Below are positions 8,261 to 16,216 of a stretch of 64,000 nucleotides of DNA, piece after piece. This stretch comes from Cryobacterium arcticum. GTDB taxonomy: Bacteria; Actinomycetota; Actinomycetes; Actinomycetales; Microbacteriaceae. The DNA lies in the NCBI RefSeq assembly GCF_001679725.1, contig NZ_CP016282.1, positions 620,001 through 684,000 on the forward strand, written 5' to 3'. Position numbers and translations under genes: made by a program. Every line of letters starts with the position of its first letter. Position 1 is the stretch's first letter. The notes under the pieces were generated by a model. The model searched no databases, was not told the origin of the DNA, and saw nothing but the letters and a program-made list of their open reading frames with translations.

Positions 8261-10735
8261 ATGACGATCACCACCCCCGACGCCGCTGTCACCGACCCCA
8301 CCGCTGTGCGCCTCGCGGCCCTGCTCGACCAGCTCACCCTGGAAGAGAAGGTGCTGCTGCTCACCGGCCGCGACTTCTGGACCACCGCGCCGATCGAGAA
8401 GATCGGCCTCCGCCGCATCCTGGTCTCCGACGGCCCGAGCGGCGTGCGTGGCGAGGTCTGGGATGAGCGTTCCCCGTCGCTGAACCTGCCGTCGTCGACG
8501 GCGCTCGGCGCCGCCTGGGACCCGGCCATCGCCCGCCGGTACGGCAACGTCGCCGCCGTCGAGGCCCGCCGCAAGGGCGTGGACGTGGTGCTCGGCCCGA
8601 CCATCAACCTGCACCGCTCCCCGCTCGGCGGCCGCCACTTCGAGGCGTTCAGCGAAGACCCGCACCTCACTGCCAAGCTCGCCGCCGCCTATGTGGAGGG
8701 TGTGCAGGAGAACGGGGTGGGCGCCACCCCGAAGCACTATATCGCCAACGACTTCGAGACCGACCGGTTCACCGCGGACGTCGTCGTGTCTGACCGCGCG
8801 CTGCGCGAGCTGTACTTGCTCGCCTTCGAAGAGGCCATCACCGAGGCCCACGCCTGGCTCGTGATGAGCTCCTACAACTCCGTCAACGGCGCCACCGTTA
8901 CCGAGAACGCCCTGCTCGAGACCCCGCTGAACTCCGAATGGGGCTTCGACGGTGTCGTGATCAGCGACTGGACCGCGGTGCGCAGCGTCAACAGCGCCCG
9001 CTTCTCGCAAGACCTGGTCATGCCCGGCCCGGCCGGCCCCTGGGGCGACGCCCTGGTGGCCGCCGTCACCGCCGGCGAGGTGGATGAGGCCGCGATCGAC
9101 CGCAAGGTGCTGCGGCTGCTTACCCTGGCCGCCCGGGTGGGCGCGCTCGAGGGCTTCGAGCCGGCCGTCGCCGCGCCCGTGGTCGTCGAAGACGGCATCC
9201 GCTTCGCCAAGGAGGCCGAGATCGCTGGCAGCGTGCTGGTGCGGAACACCGGGGAGCTGCCCTGGGTCGCCGATACGCTGACGAAAGTGGCCGTGATCGG
9301 GCACAACGCCCGGTTCGCCCGCACCCAGGGCGGCGGCAGCGCCACCGTGCTGCCTGAGCGCGTGGTCACGCCGATCGACGGTCTGATCACCGCGCTGCCG
9401 AACGCGGAGGTGACCTACTCGGTGGGCGCCGTGGTGCAGGAAGGTATCGCCGAACTGCCGCTCGGCACCATCGTCAACCCGCACACCGACGAACCCGGCG
9501 CCCGGGTGCGTTTCCTGGACGCCGACGGCACCGAGCTGTTCGCCGAGGACCGCCGCGCCACCGCACTCGTGTGGTTCGGCGGCGACGCCCCGATCTCGGC
9601 ATCCGCGGTGCTCGAATTCAGCACCCGCTACACGCCGGAGGAGACCGGCGAGGTGCTGCTCGGCTTCGCCGGTGCCGGCAATGGCCGCATCTACGTGGAC
9701 GGCGCCCTGCTGCACGAGGAGCACGTGATCCCGGAGGGCACCGACCTGGGCGCCGCGTTCCTGTCGCCGCCCTCGGCGTCGGTGGCCGTGCAGGTGACTG
9801 CGGGCGAGTCGCTCGACCTCGTCGTGGAGTACGACATCGACCCGGAGGGCGCCCTGATGGGCGCGCTGTCGATCACCATCGGCATCGAACCCGACCAGTC
9901 CAACCCGGATGCGCTCATCGCGGAGGCCGTGGCCGCCGCGGCCGCCGCCGACGTGGTGGTGCTCGTCGTGGGCACCAACTCCAAGGTGGAGTCGGAGGGC
10001 TACGACCGTTCAGACCTCGACCTGCCCGGCCGACAAGACGACCTCGTGCGCGCCGTCGCCGCGGCCAACCCGCGCACCGTCGTGGTGGTCAACTCCGGCT
10101 CGCCGGTGCTGATGCCGTGGCGGGACGACGTGGCCGCGATCCTGCTCAGCTGGTTCGGTGGCCAAGAGTACGGCGACGCCGTCGCCGCGATCCTGCTCGG
10201 CGAGGCCGAGCCCGGCGGCCGCCTGCCCACGACCTGGCCGGCGACCCTCGAGGATGTGCCGGTGCTTGACGTCACCCCGGAGAACGGGATCGTGCGCTAC
10301 GACGAGGGCATCCACATCGGCTACCGCGCCTGGCTGAAGGCCGGCACCGAGCCGGCCTACGAATTCGGCCACGGCCTGGGCTACACCACCTGGTCGCTCG
10401 ACGACCTCACGGTGGACGGGTCCTCGCTGCCGGCCGTCGGCGCCACGACGGTGACGGTCACCCTCAGCAACACCGGCGAGCGGGCCGGCAAGCAGGTCGT
10501 GCAGGTCTACGCGTCCCGTGCCGACTCCACGATCGACCGCCCGGTGCGTTGGCTGGTCGGCTTCGCCGCCGTCTTCGCGGCCGCCGGCGAAAGCGTGAGC
10601 GTCGACATCCAGGTGCCGGAGCGCGCGTTCGCCGACTGGCAGGACGGCTGGCACTACGAGACCGGCTCGTACCTGTTCGAGGTGGGTACGAGCGTGACCG
10701 AGCTGCCGCTGTCGGCCTCGATCGTGCTGAACTGA
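8261..10735 (+). CDS. GH3 beta-glycosidase with PA14 insert
   Basis: 824 residues, no signal peptide. The GH3 N-terminal barrel carries KHYIANDFETDR and the nucleophile Asp236 in VISDW. The (alpha/beta)6 domain supplies the likely acid/base Glu579 in VESEGYDR. Between them, about residues 410-545, is a PA14-like beta domain, as in several beta-glucosidases with broad aglycone choice. A C-terminal fibronectin-III-like domain ends the protein. It should hydrolyse beta-glucosides or beta-xylosides from imported oligosaccharides. The ribosome site is weak (GAAAG at a long distance). Confidence 0.9.
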   Translation: MTITTPDAAVTDPTAVRLAALLDQLTLEEKVLLLTGRDFWTTAPIEKIGLRRILVSDGPSGVRGEVWDERSPSLNLPSSTALGAAWDPAIARRYGNVAAVEARRKGVDVVLGPTINLHRSPLGGRHFEAFSEDPHLTAKLAAAYVEGVQENGVGATPKHYIANDFETDRFTADVVVSDRALRELYLLAFEEAITEAHAWLVMSSYNSVNGATVTENALLETPLNSEWGFDGVVISDWTAVRSVNSARFSQDLVMPGPAGPWGDALVAAVTAGEVDEAAIDRKVLRLLTLAARVGALEGFEPAVAAPVVVEDGIRFAKEAEIAGSVLVRNTGELPWVADTLTKVAVIGHNARFARTQGGGSATVLPERVVTPIDGLITALPNAEVTYSVGAVVQEGIAELPLGTIVNPHTDEPGARVRFLDADGTELFAEDRRATALVWFGGDAPISASAVLEFSTRYTPEETGEVLLGFAGAGNGRIYVDGALLHEEHVIPEGTDLGAAFLSPPSASVAVQVTAGESLDLVVEYDIDPEGALMGALSITIGIEPDQSNPDALIAEAVAAAAAADVVVLVVGTNSKVESEGYDRSDLDLPGRQDDLVRAVAAANPRTVVVVNSGSPVLMPWRDDVAAILLSWFGGQEYGDAVAAILLGEAEPGGRLPTTWPATLEDVPVLDVTPENGIVRYDEGIHIGYRAWLKAGTEPAYEFGHGLGYTTWSLDDLTVDGSSLPAVGATTVTVTLSNTGERAGKQVVQVYASRADSTIDRPVRWLVGFAAVFAAAGESVSVDIQVPERAFADWQDGWHYETGSYLFEVGTSVTELPLSASIVLN

Positions 10736-10743
10736 GCGGCGTC

Positions 10744-12315
10744 ATGAGCGACCTCTCCTGGCCGAACCCGCTGATCGCCGGGTTCTACCCCGACCCCAGC
10801 GTGGTGAAGGTTGGTGCGGACTACTACCTCGCCAACTCCACCTTCGAATACCTGCCCGGCATCCCGGTCTTCCACAGCACCGACCTGCTCGACTGGACCC
10901 AGATCGGTCACGTCGTCGAGCGCCCGGGCCAGCTCGCCTCGGCGCACGTGCCGACGCTGGGCGGAGCCTGGGCGCCGACCATCCGGCACCGCGACGGCGT
11001 GTTCTACGTGGTGGTGACGGATGCGATGGGCCGCGGGATGCTCATCTTCACCGCCACCGACCCGGCCGGGCCGTGGAGCGACGGCACCGTGATCCAGGGC
11101 GTGCATGGCATCGACACCGACCTCGCCTGGGACGAGGACGGGCTGGCGTACATCACCTACTCGGGCCTGGACGTGACCAGCGGTGAGGATCCCGGCGAGC
11201 ACAAGGGCATCCTGCAGTTCACGGTGGACCTGGACACCGGGATCCCGCTGTCGGACCCGGTGTCGGTGTGGTCGGGCACCGGGCTGAAGTTCCCGGAGGC
11301 GCCGCACCTGTACCAGCGCGGCGGATACTGGTACCTGCTCATCGCCGAGGGCGGCACCGAGCGCGGCCACGGCATCAGCGTGGCGCGCGGCGAGCACCCG
11401 TGCGGGCCCTTCACCGAGGGGCCCGAGGTGGGCGGACCGGCCAACCCGATCCTCTCCGCCCGCAGCACCAACCGGCCCATCCAGAACACCGGGCATGGTG
11501 ACCTCGTCGAGACCCCCGACGGCGGCTGGGCGATCGTGATGCTCGGCATGCGGCCCACCGGCATGACCCAGGCGTTCTCCGCGCTCGGCCGGGAGACCTT
11601 CATCACGAGCGCCCGCTGGGAGGACGGCTGGCTCGCCGCCGATCCGGTGCTGCTGAACCCGCGGCCGGGCGAGACCGTGTTCACGGATGACTTCAGCGGG
11701 CCGGAGCTCGCGCCGGAGTGGATCGGCGTGCGCCGGTACCCGGCCGAGCTGGCGACTCTCGCCGGTGGGGCTGCGGCGCGTGCGGGCGAGTCCTCAGCGG
11801 CCGGCCCGGTGGGCCGGCTCGTGCTGACCGGCGAGGGCGGCACCCTCGACGCCGAGCAGCCCGTTCTGGTGGGGGTGCGGCAACGTAACCCCTGGTCGAG
11901 CACCACGGTGCGGGTCGCGCCCGGCACCGGACTCGGCGGCCTGGGCGTGCGCTACGACGAGCACCACCACTACGAGATCGAGGTGGGAAACGGCGTGGTG
12001 ACGGCGCGCGCGTGCGTCGCGGGCATCCGCCAGGAGTGGACGGTGCCGCTGGCGCCGGAGCACCTGGTCGACGGCGCCGTGACCCTGGGCCTGGACACCG
12101 TGCCGCCGGATGCGTCGTCGATCCTGGCCGGACTGACGAGTGACTTCGTGGTGCTCAGCGTGGGCACCGGGGCCGACCGGGTGGAGCTGGCTCGGGTGGA
12201 CGGGCGCTACCTCTCCCAGGAGACGGCGGCCTCGTTCACCGGCCGGGTGCTCTGCCTGTACGCGGTCACCGGCGAGGTCTCTTTCGCCGCCTTCCGCTAC
12301 ACCGGCACCGACTGA
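10744..12315 (+). CDS. GH43 beta-xylosidase / alpha-L-arabinofuranosidase
   Basis: 523 residues. An N-terminal five-bladed propeller has the three GH43 carboxylates: base Asp17 in FYPDPSV, pKa modulator Asp126 in the DTD stretch, and acid Glu185 in KFPEAPHLY. The C-terminal beta-sandwich from about residue 320 matches the domain found in XynB-type enzymes. No signal peptide. Starting eight bases after the GH3 gene, it is the last gene of the importer/glycosidase operon and makes arabino-xylo-oligosaccharides a likely substrate class (inference). Confidence 0.9.
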   Translation: MSDLSWPNPLIAGFYPDPSVVKVGADYYLANSTFEYLPGIPVFHSTDLLDWTQIGHVVERPGQLASAHVPTLGGAWAPTIRHRDGVFYVVVTDAMGRGMLIFTATDPAGPWSDGTVIQGVHGIDTDLAWDEDGLAYITYSGLDVTSGEDPGEHKGILQFTVDLDTGIPLSDPVSVWSGTGLKFPEAPHLYQRGGYWYLLIAEGGTERGHGISVARGEHPCGPFTEGPEVGGPANPILSARSTNRPIQNTGHGDLVETPDGGWAIVMLGMRPTGMTQAFSALGRETFITSARWEDGWLAADPVLLNPRPGETVFTDDFSGPELAPEWIGVRRYPAELATLAGGAAARAGESSAAGPVGRLVLTGEGGTLDAEQPVLVGVRQRNPWSSTTVRVAPGTGLGGLGVRYDEHHHYEIEVGNGVVTARACVAGIRQEWTVPLAPEHLVDGAVTLGLDTVPPDASSILAGLTSDFVVLSVGTGADRVELARVDGRYLSQETAASFTGRVLCLYAVTGEVSFAAFRYTGTD

Positions 12316-12329
12316 CCCGTCCCTCCCCT

Positions 12330-12396
12330 CCCGCGAACTGTGAGCAAAGCGCTAGAACCCAAGAGAATTCTTAGTACTTTTCTCACAGTTCGCGGG
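12330..12396. repeat. Long intergenic inverted repeat (element A, copy 1)
   Basis: CCCGCGAACTGTGAG at 12330-12344 is perfectly complementary to 12382-12396, giving a 15-bp stem around a 37-base A/T-richer spacer. It begins 15 bp after the GH43 stop. It may act as a terminator, but there is no T-tract. A related element lies at 13265-13328, on the other side of the hydrolase gene. Confidence 0.8.
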
Positions 12397-12440
12397 TCGG
12401 GGAGCGACCGGCGACTGTGCCAACTGGGAAGATCAGTCCC

Positions 12441-13277
12441 ATGGACTCCCTGACGATCCCCGGCCCGCACGGCACCATCCCGATCCGGGTCTACCGTGCT
12501 GCCGGTGCGGATGCGAGCCCGGCGCTCGTCTGGGCGCATGGCGGCGGCTTCGCCTGGGGAGACCTTGACATGCCCGAGGCACAGTGGGTGTCCCTGGAAC
12601 TCGCGGCGCTCGGGGTCACCGTCGTCAGTGTCGACTACCGGCTGGCTCCGGTGTCGGAGGCGCTCACCGACGGCGAGCCGGCCCGTGACGGGGTGCGTTT
12701 TCCGGTGGCCTCCGAGGAAGTCTCCGAATGCTTCCGGTGGACCGTCGCGCACGCCGGGGAGTGGGGTATCGACCCCGGCCGGGTGTCGCTCGGCGGTGCG
12801 AGTGCCGGGGGCAACCTGGCCGCGGGGGCGGCCCTGCGGCTGCGCGATGGCGGGGGTGAGCATCCGGTGTCGCTGATGCTCGCCTACCCGCTGGTGCACA
12901 GCGTGCTGCCGGAGCCCACCGCGGCCCTCGCGGCCATGATTGCGCTGCTGCCCGCTGAAGCCCGGTTCGAGCCCGACGACGTGCGCGCTCTGAACCTCAA
13001 CTACGTGGGCGATCCCGCTGAACTGGCCAACCCGTACGCCTTCCCCGGCGGGCACGATCCGGCCGGGTTGCCGCCGACTTTCATCCTGAACTCCGACCAC
13101 GACAGCTTGCGCTCGTCGGGGCAGGCGTTCGCCGCCGAACTGGCGCTGGCCGGCGTGGACGTGACCGTCTGCCACGAGCCCGGAACACGGCACGGGCACC
13201 TCAACGAGCCGGACAACCCCGGCGCGCACGCCAGCATCCGCCGTATGGCCGCCTGGCTCACCCGCCGCGACCTGTGA
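12441..13277 (+). CDS. Alpha/beta hydrolase, HSL (GDXG) esterase type
   Basis: 278 residues from ATG 12441, preceded by GGGAAGA; a GTG at 12417 is in frame but has no ribosome site. The oxyanion motif HGGGF, nucleophile Ser121 in GASAGG, acid Asp219 or Asp221 in NSDHDS and His251 in RHGH form a full HSL-type catalytic set. It probably cleaves short acyl or acetyl esters in the cytoplasm. Next to hemicellulose glycosidases, deacetylation of sugar esters is plausible but unproven. The gene is bracketed by two related inverted repeats and its stop codon lies inside the second one. Confidence 0.85.
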   Translation: MDSLTIPGPHGTIPIRVYRAAGADASPALVWAHGGGFAWGDLDMPEAQWVSLELAALGVTVVSVDYRLAPVSEALTDGEPARDGVRFPVASEEVSECFRWTVAHAGEWGIDPGRVSLGGASAGGNLAAGAALRLRDGGGEHPVSLMLAYPLVHSVLPEPTAALAAMIALLPAEARFEPDDVRALNLNYVGDPAELANPYAFPGGHDPAGLPPTFILNSDHDSLRSSGQAFAAELALAGVDVTVCHEPGTRHGHLNEPDNPGAHASIRRMAAWLTRRDL

Positions 13278-13328
13278 GTCACGCCCCGAAAACCGGAGTT
13301 CTTTGGGCGCTTGAGTCACAGTTCGCGG
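13265..13328. repeat. Long intergenic inverted repeat (element A, copy 2)
   Basis: The 17-base arm 13265-13281 pairs with 13312-13328 with two mismatches, and inner bases CGCCC and GGGCG extend the stem. The arm shares CCGCGA and CTGTGA with copy 1 at 12330, so the two belong to one family. The left arm contains the hydrolase stop codon at 13275-13277. A role as terminator or REP-like element is inferred. Confidence 0.75.
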
Positions 13329-13413
13329 AACGGGCGGCGGGGGAGTGTGCCAACATGGGGCATGGCGCGGCAGGGGCGAGATGCGCATCCGCCGGCCGGG
13401 CATGGGGTGCCTG

Positions 13414-13704
13414 ATGGATATTGCTCTGGGGATTGTGCTTCTGGCCGCATCATCAACGCTGTTCACGGCAGCGGTGCGGATCCGCGCCCGGGCCAACCCG
13501 CACGACCCGTTCCCCTTCTGGTCGAACCCGCCGGTACGGCCACCGCGCGCGAACCTGCTGCAGGGCCTGGCCGGCGCAGCGCTGATCCTCGGCGGCTTCG
13601 TCCTCTTCCCGGCCCTGGGCTTCTTCACCGCCCTCCTGTTCGCCGCGGCCACCGTGGCGCCGGCGCTCGCCATGCTCGGGCACAACCGCGCGGCGGTCGC
13701 CTGA
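13414..13704 (+). CDS. Small membrane protein, function unknown
   Basis: 96 residues if started at ATG 13414 (GGGG six bases upstream); ATGs at 13381 and 13402 are alternatives. Three hydrophobic stretches are visible: DIALGIVLLAAS near the N-terminus, and two near-contiguous ones after the loop FPFWSNPPVRPP, ending in an Ala-rich helix. I recognise no family. It stands alone between the hydrolase and the GT2 gene on the same strand. Coding potential is supported by GC-rich third positions, but experimental support would be needed to fix the start. Confidence 0.55.
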   Translation: MDIALGIVLLAASSTLFTAAVRIRARANPHDPFPFWSNPPVRPPRANLLQGLAGAALILGGFVLFPALGFFTALLFAAATVAPALAMLGHNRAAVA

Positions 13705-13724
13705 CTCCTGCTCGTCGGGGAGAA

Positions 13725-13742
13725 ACCACCAGAACTGGTGGT
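13725..13742. promoter_or_regulatory. Palindrome upstream of the GT2-GH18 unit
   Basis: ACCACCAGAACTGGTGGT is an 8-2-8 perfect palindrome lying 140 bp before the GT2 start. Its tight two-base centre suits a dimeric regulator better than an RNA hairpin. The cognate protein is unknown. Confidence 0.4.
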
Positions 13743-13882
13743 CGGTGCCGCGATCTTCGGAATGGCGCAGCGGACACACTGTGAAGACAGGGACTCGCGG
13801 CGCGGCTCTTACCTAGGGAGAACGCCGCGGACGCGGCGGGACACTCCGGCGTGTGCGCCCTCTCCGAAAGGGACCACCGACA

Positions 13883-16216
13883 GTGAGCGCCAGATCCGAA
13901 AGGACAATCCGGCCGCGTCGCCAGCGAGGGACGGACAAAGATCCGACACCGCAGCCGATGCTGCACGCCATCCCCTCGGCCGCACGGATGGCTCGCGCCC
14001 GCATCGCCCCCGCGCTGTGCGTACTGCTCTGGCTCGCCTACCTCGTCACCGTGGTGGTTGCGCTCGCCCGCGGCGATGCGCTGGCCGACGCCACCCAGCT
14101 GGTGGAGACCATCGTGTTCCTCGTGTCGGTCACGATGCTCACCTTCTCCGCCTGCATGTATCTGCTGGCACGCTCGGCGGCGCTGCCCCGATTCGCGGCG
14201 CACCGGCGCGTCCGCCGGATCGTGCTCGATGAGCACGTCGAGCAGATGACCCTGAACGCCCCCAGGCCGGAGCGGGACAGCCGCGCCGATCACCGCAAGC
14301 CCCGTCTCGTCGCCCTCCTGCCCTCACGCACCGAAGACCCCGACCTGGTGCGGTTGTCGCTGTGGTCGGTCGCGCTCCAGGAATTCCCCGACCTCCACGT
14401 CGTCCTTCTCATCGACGACGATCCAGACCCCAGCGACCCGGATGAACGGGAATCCCTGCGACGCAACCGGATGCTCGCCGCCGAGATCATGGCCGATCTG
14501 GAACCGATGCGGCTGCGCGTGGAGGCCGCCTGGGTGCGCCTGCGCCGGTCGACCCTCGGCCCGCTCGGACGCCCCGGCGCCGCCGAGGCGACCGCGATCG
14601 TGATGCGCGAATACGCCGCCGCGGCCCAGTGGCTGCGAGCACGGGCGGATGCGGCACCGACGCGCACCCACGTGGAGGTGTTCTTCGCCAACCAGGTGCT
14701 GCGCACCCTCGCCACGAGTCTCGATGTCACCGCGACCGCGCTGCACGAGGCGCTGGAGCGCGACGAGACCCCGCTGTCGCACGCGAGAGCCGAACAGGTT
14801 CTGCATCGCCTCGTCAACATCTTCACGGTGGAGATGAGCTTCTTCGAGCGCAAGCGCTACGCCTCGCTCTCACACGCGCCCAACAAGGCGATGAATTTGA
14901 ACAGCTACCTCGGCCTGCTCGGCGGCCGCTACCGCGAGCAGCACGACGGCCGCGGACTCGCGCTGATCCCGGTGGGGGCCCAGACGGCGGTCACCACCGA
15001 CGGGGCGGCGTCGACCGACTCGGAGACGATCATCGACACGCCGGACTGCGAGTTCGTGCTCACCCTCGATGCCGACTCGATGCTGCTGCCCGAGTACTGC
15101 CTCCGGCTCGTGCACCTGCTCGACCAGCCGGAGAACCACAGGATCGCCGTCGCCCAGACGCCCTACTCGGCGTACCGCGGAGCCCCGACCCGCCTTGAAC
15201 GCCTCTCGGGTGCCACCACCGACCTGCAGCACATCGTGCACCAGGGCCTGACCGCCTTCGGCGCCACCTACTGGGTCGGTGCGAACGCCGTGCTGCGCCG
15301 CTCGGCCCTCGAAGACATCCGGCGGGAGACCGTGGAGGACGGCCTGCGGGTGGTGCGCTTCATCTCGGACCGCACCGTGATCGAAGACACCGAGTCGAGC
15401 ATCGACATCGCCGCGCACGGCTGGACCCTGCTCAACTACCCGGAGCGGCTGAGCTACAGCGCGACCCCGCCGGACTTCGGCAGCCTCGTCATCCAACGTC
15501 AGCGCTGGGCCGACGGCGGCCTGCTCATCCTGCCCCGGCTGCACGACCTGATCGTGCGCCGCCGCCGGCAGGGCGAGCCGCTGCCGCTCATGCAGAAACT
15601 CCTGCGCGCCAACTACCTGGGCTCGATCACCTGGGTCACCCTCGGCCTCCTGGCCGTGCTGACCCTGAACCCCCTGGGCGGGCAACTCGTGACCGCCCAA
15701 CTCCTGCTCATCGCCACGCCGTACTTCGTCGAGATGGCCTCCGACCTGCGCTACCTGGGCTACCGGCGCCGTGACGTCCTGGGCATTTACGGCCTGAACC
15801 TGCTGATCCTGCCGGCGAACCTCGCCGGCAGCATCGGGTCGGTCGCTCAGGCGCTCACCGACCGGAAGGCGCGCTTCGTGCGCACGCCGAAGGTCAGCAC
15901 CCGCACCCCCGCTCCGGCGCTCTACGTGCTGGCTCCGCTCCTCATCATCGGCGGAGCAGCCGCGATCGCCGTGCGTGCCGGCCTGGCCGCCGACTGGGGC
16001 ACCACCGCGTTCGCCGGGTTCACCGCGCTCGCGGCCGCCTGGGGAGTCACTCGGCTGATCGGCCTCCGCGAAGCCGTCAGCGACCTGTGGTTCGGCTGGA
16101 TGAACTGGATCTGGGTCGCCGCGCCACCCGTCGCCGCTCCCGCGCCCGCCACCGCGCCGGTCTGGTCGATCGTGGTCGACGACGGAGCCCTCGAAGCGAT
16201 GGGAGCCCTGCGATGA
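13883..16216 (+). CDS. Cellulose-synthase-like processive glycosyltransferase (GT2)
   Basis: 777 residues from GTG 13883 (AAAGGGA nine bases upstream). Two N-terminal and about four C-terminal membrane helices flank a cytoplasmic GT2 domain. Key residues of processive synthases are all present: Asp178-180 in LIDDDPD, NKAMNLN, Asp396/398 in LDADS, Asp502 in VIEDTES, and QRQRW at 538-542. About 110 residues of mostly helical sequence are inserted between the first aspartates and NKAMNLN, unlike bacterial BcsA. No PilZ domain is seen. It should polymerise a beta-linked glycan across the membrane; the sugar is unknown. The next gene overlaps by four bases. Confidence 0.88.
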   Translation: MSARSERTIRPRRQRGTDKDPTPQPMLHAIPSAARMARARIAPALCVLLWLAYLVTVVVALARGDALADATQLVETIVFLVSVTMLTFSACMYLLARSAALPRFAAHRRVRRIVLDEHVEQMTLNAPRPERDSRADHRKPRLVALLPSRTEDPDLVRLSLWSVALQEFPDLHVVLLIDDDPDPSDPDERESLRRNRMLAAEIMADLEPMRLRVEAAWVRLRRSTLGPLGRPGAAEATAIVMREYAAAAQWLRARADAAPTRTHVEVFFANQVLRTLATSLDVTATALHEALERDETPLSHARAEQVLHRLVNIFTVEMSFFERKRYASLSHAPNKAMNLNSYLGLLGGRYREQHDGRGLALIPVGAQTAVTTDGAASTDSETIIDTPDCEFVLTLDADSMLLPEYCLRLVHLLDQPENHRIAVAQTPYSAYRGAPTRLERLSGATTDLQHIVHQGLTAFGATYWVGANAVLRRSALEDIRRETVEDGLRVVRFISDRTVIEDTESSIDIAAHGWTLLNYPERLSYSATPPDFGSLVIQRQRWADGGLLILPRLHDLIVRRRRQGEPLPLMQKLLRANYLGSITWVTLGLLAVLTLNPLGGQLVTAQLLLIATPYFVEMASDLRYLGYRRRDVLGIYGLNLLILPANLAGSIGSVAQALTDRKARFVRTPKVSTRTPAPALYVLAPLLIIGGAAAIAVRAGLAADWGTTAFAGFTALAAAWGVTRLIGLREAVSDLWFGWMNWIWVAAPPVAAPAPATAPVWSIVVDDGALEAMGALR

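Noticed and set aside
12330..13328. Insertion sequence with terminal inverted repeats
   Set aside because: The enclosed gene is a complete esterase, not a transposase, each element is itself a palindrome, and no target-site duplication is visible.
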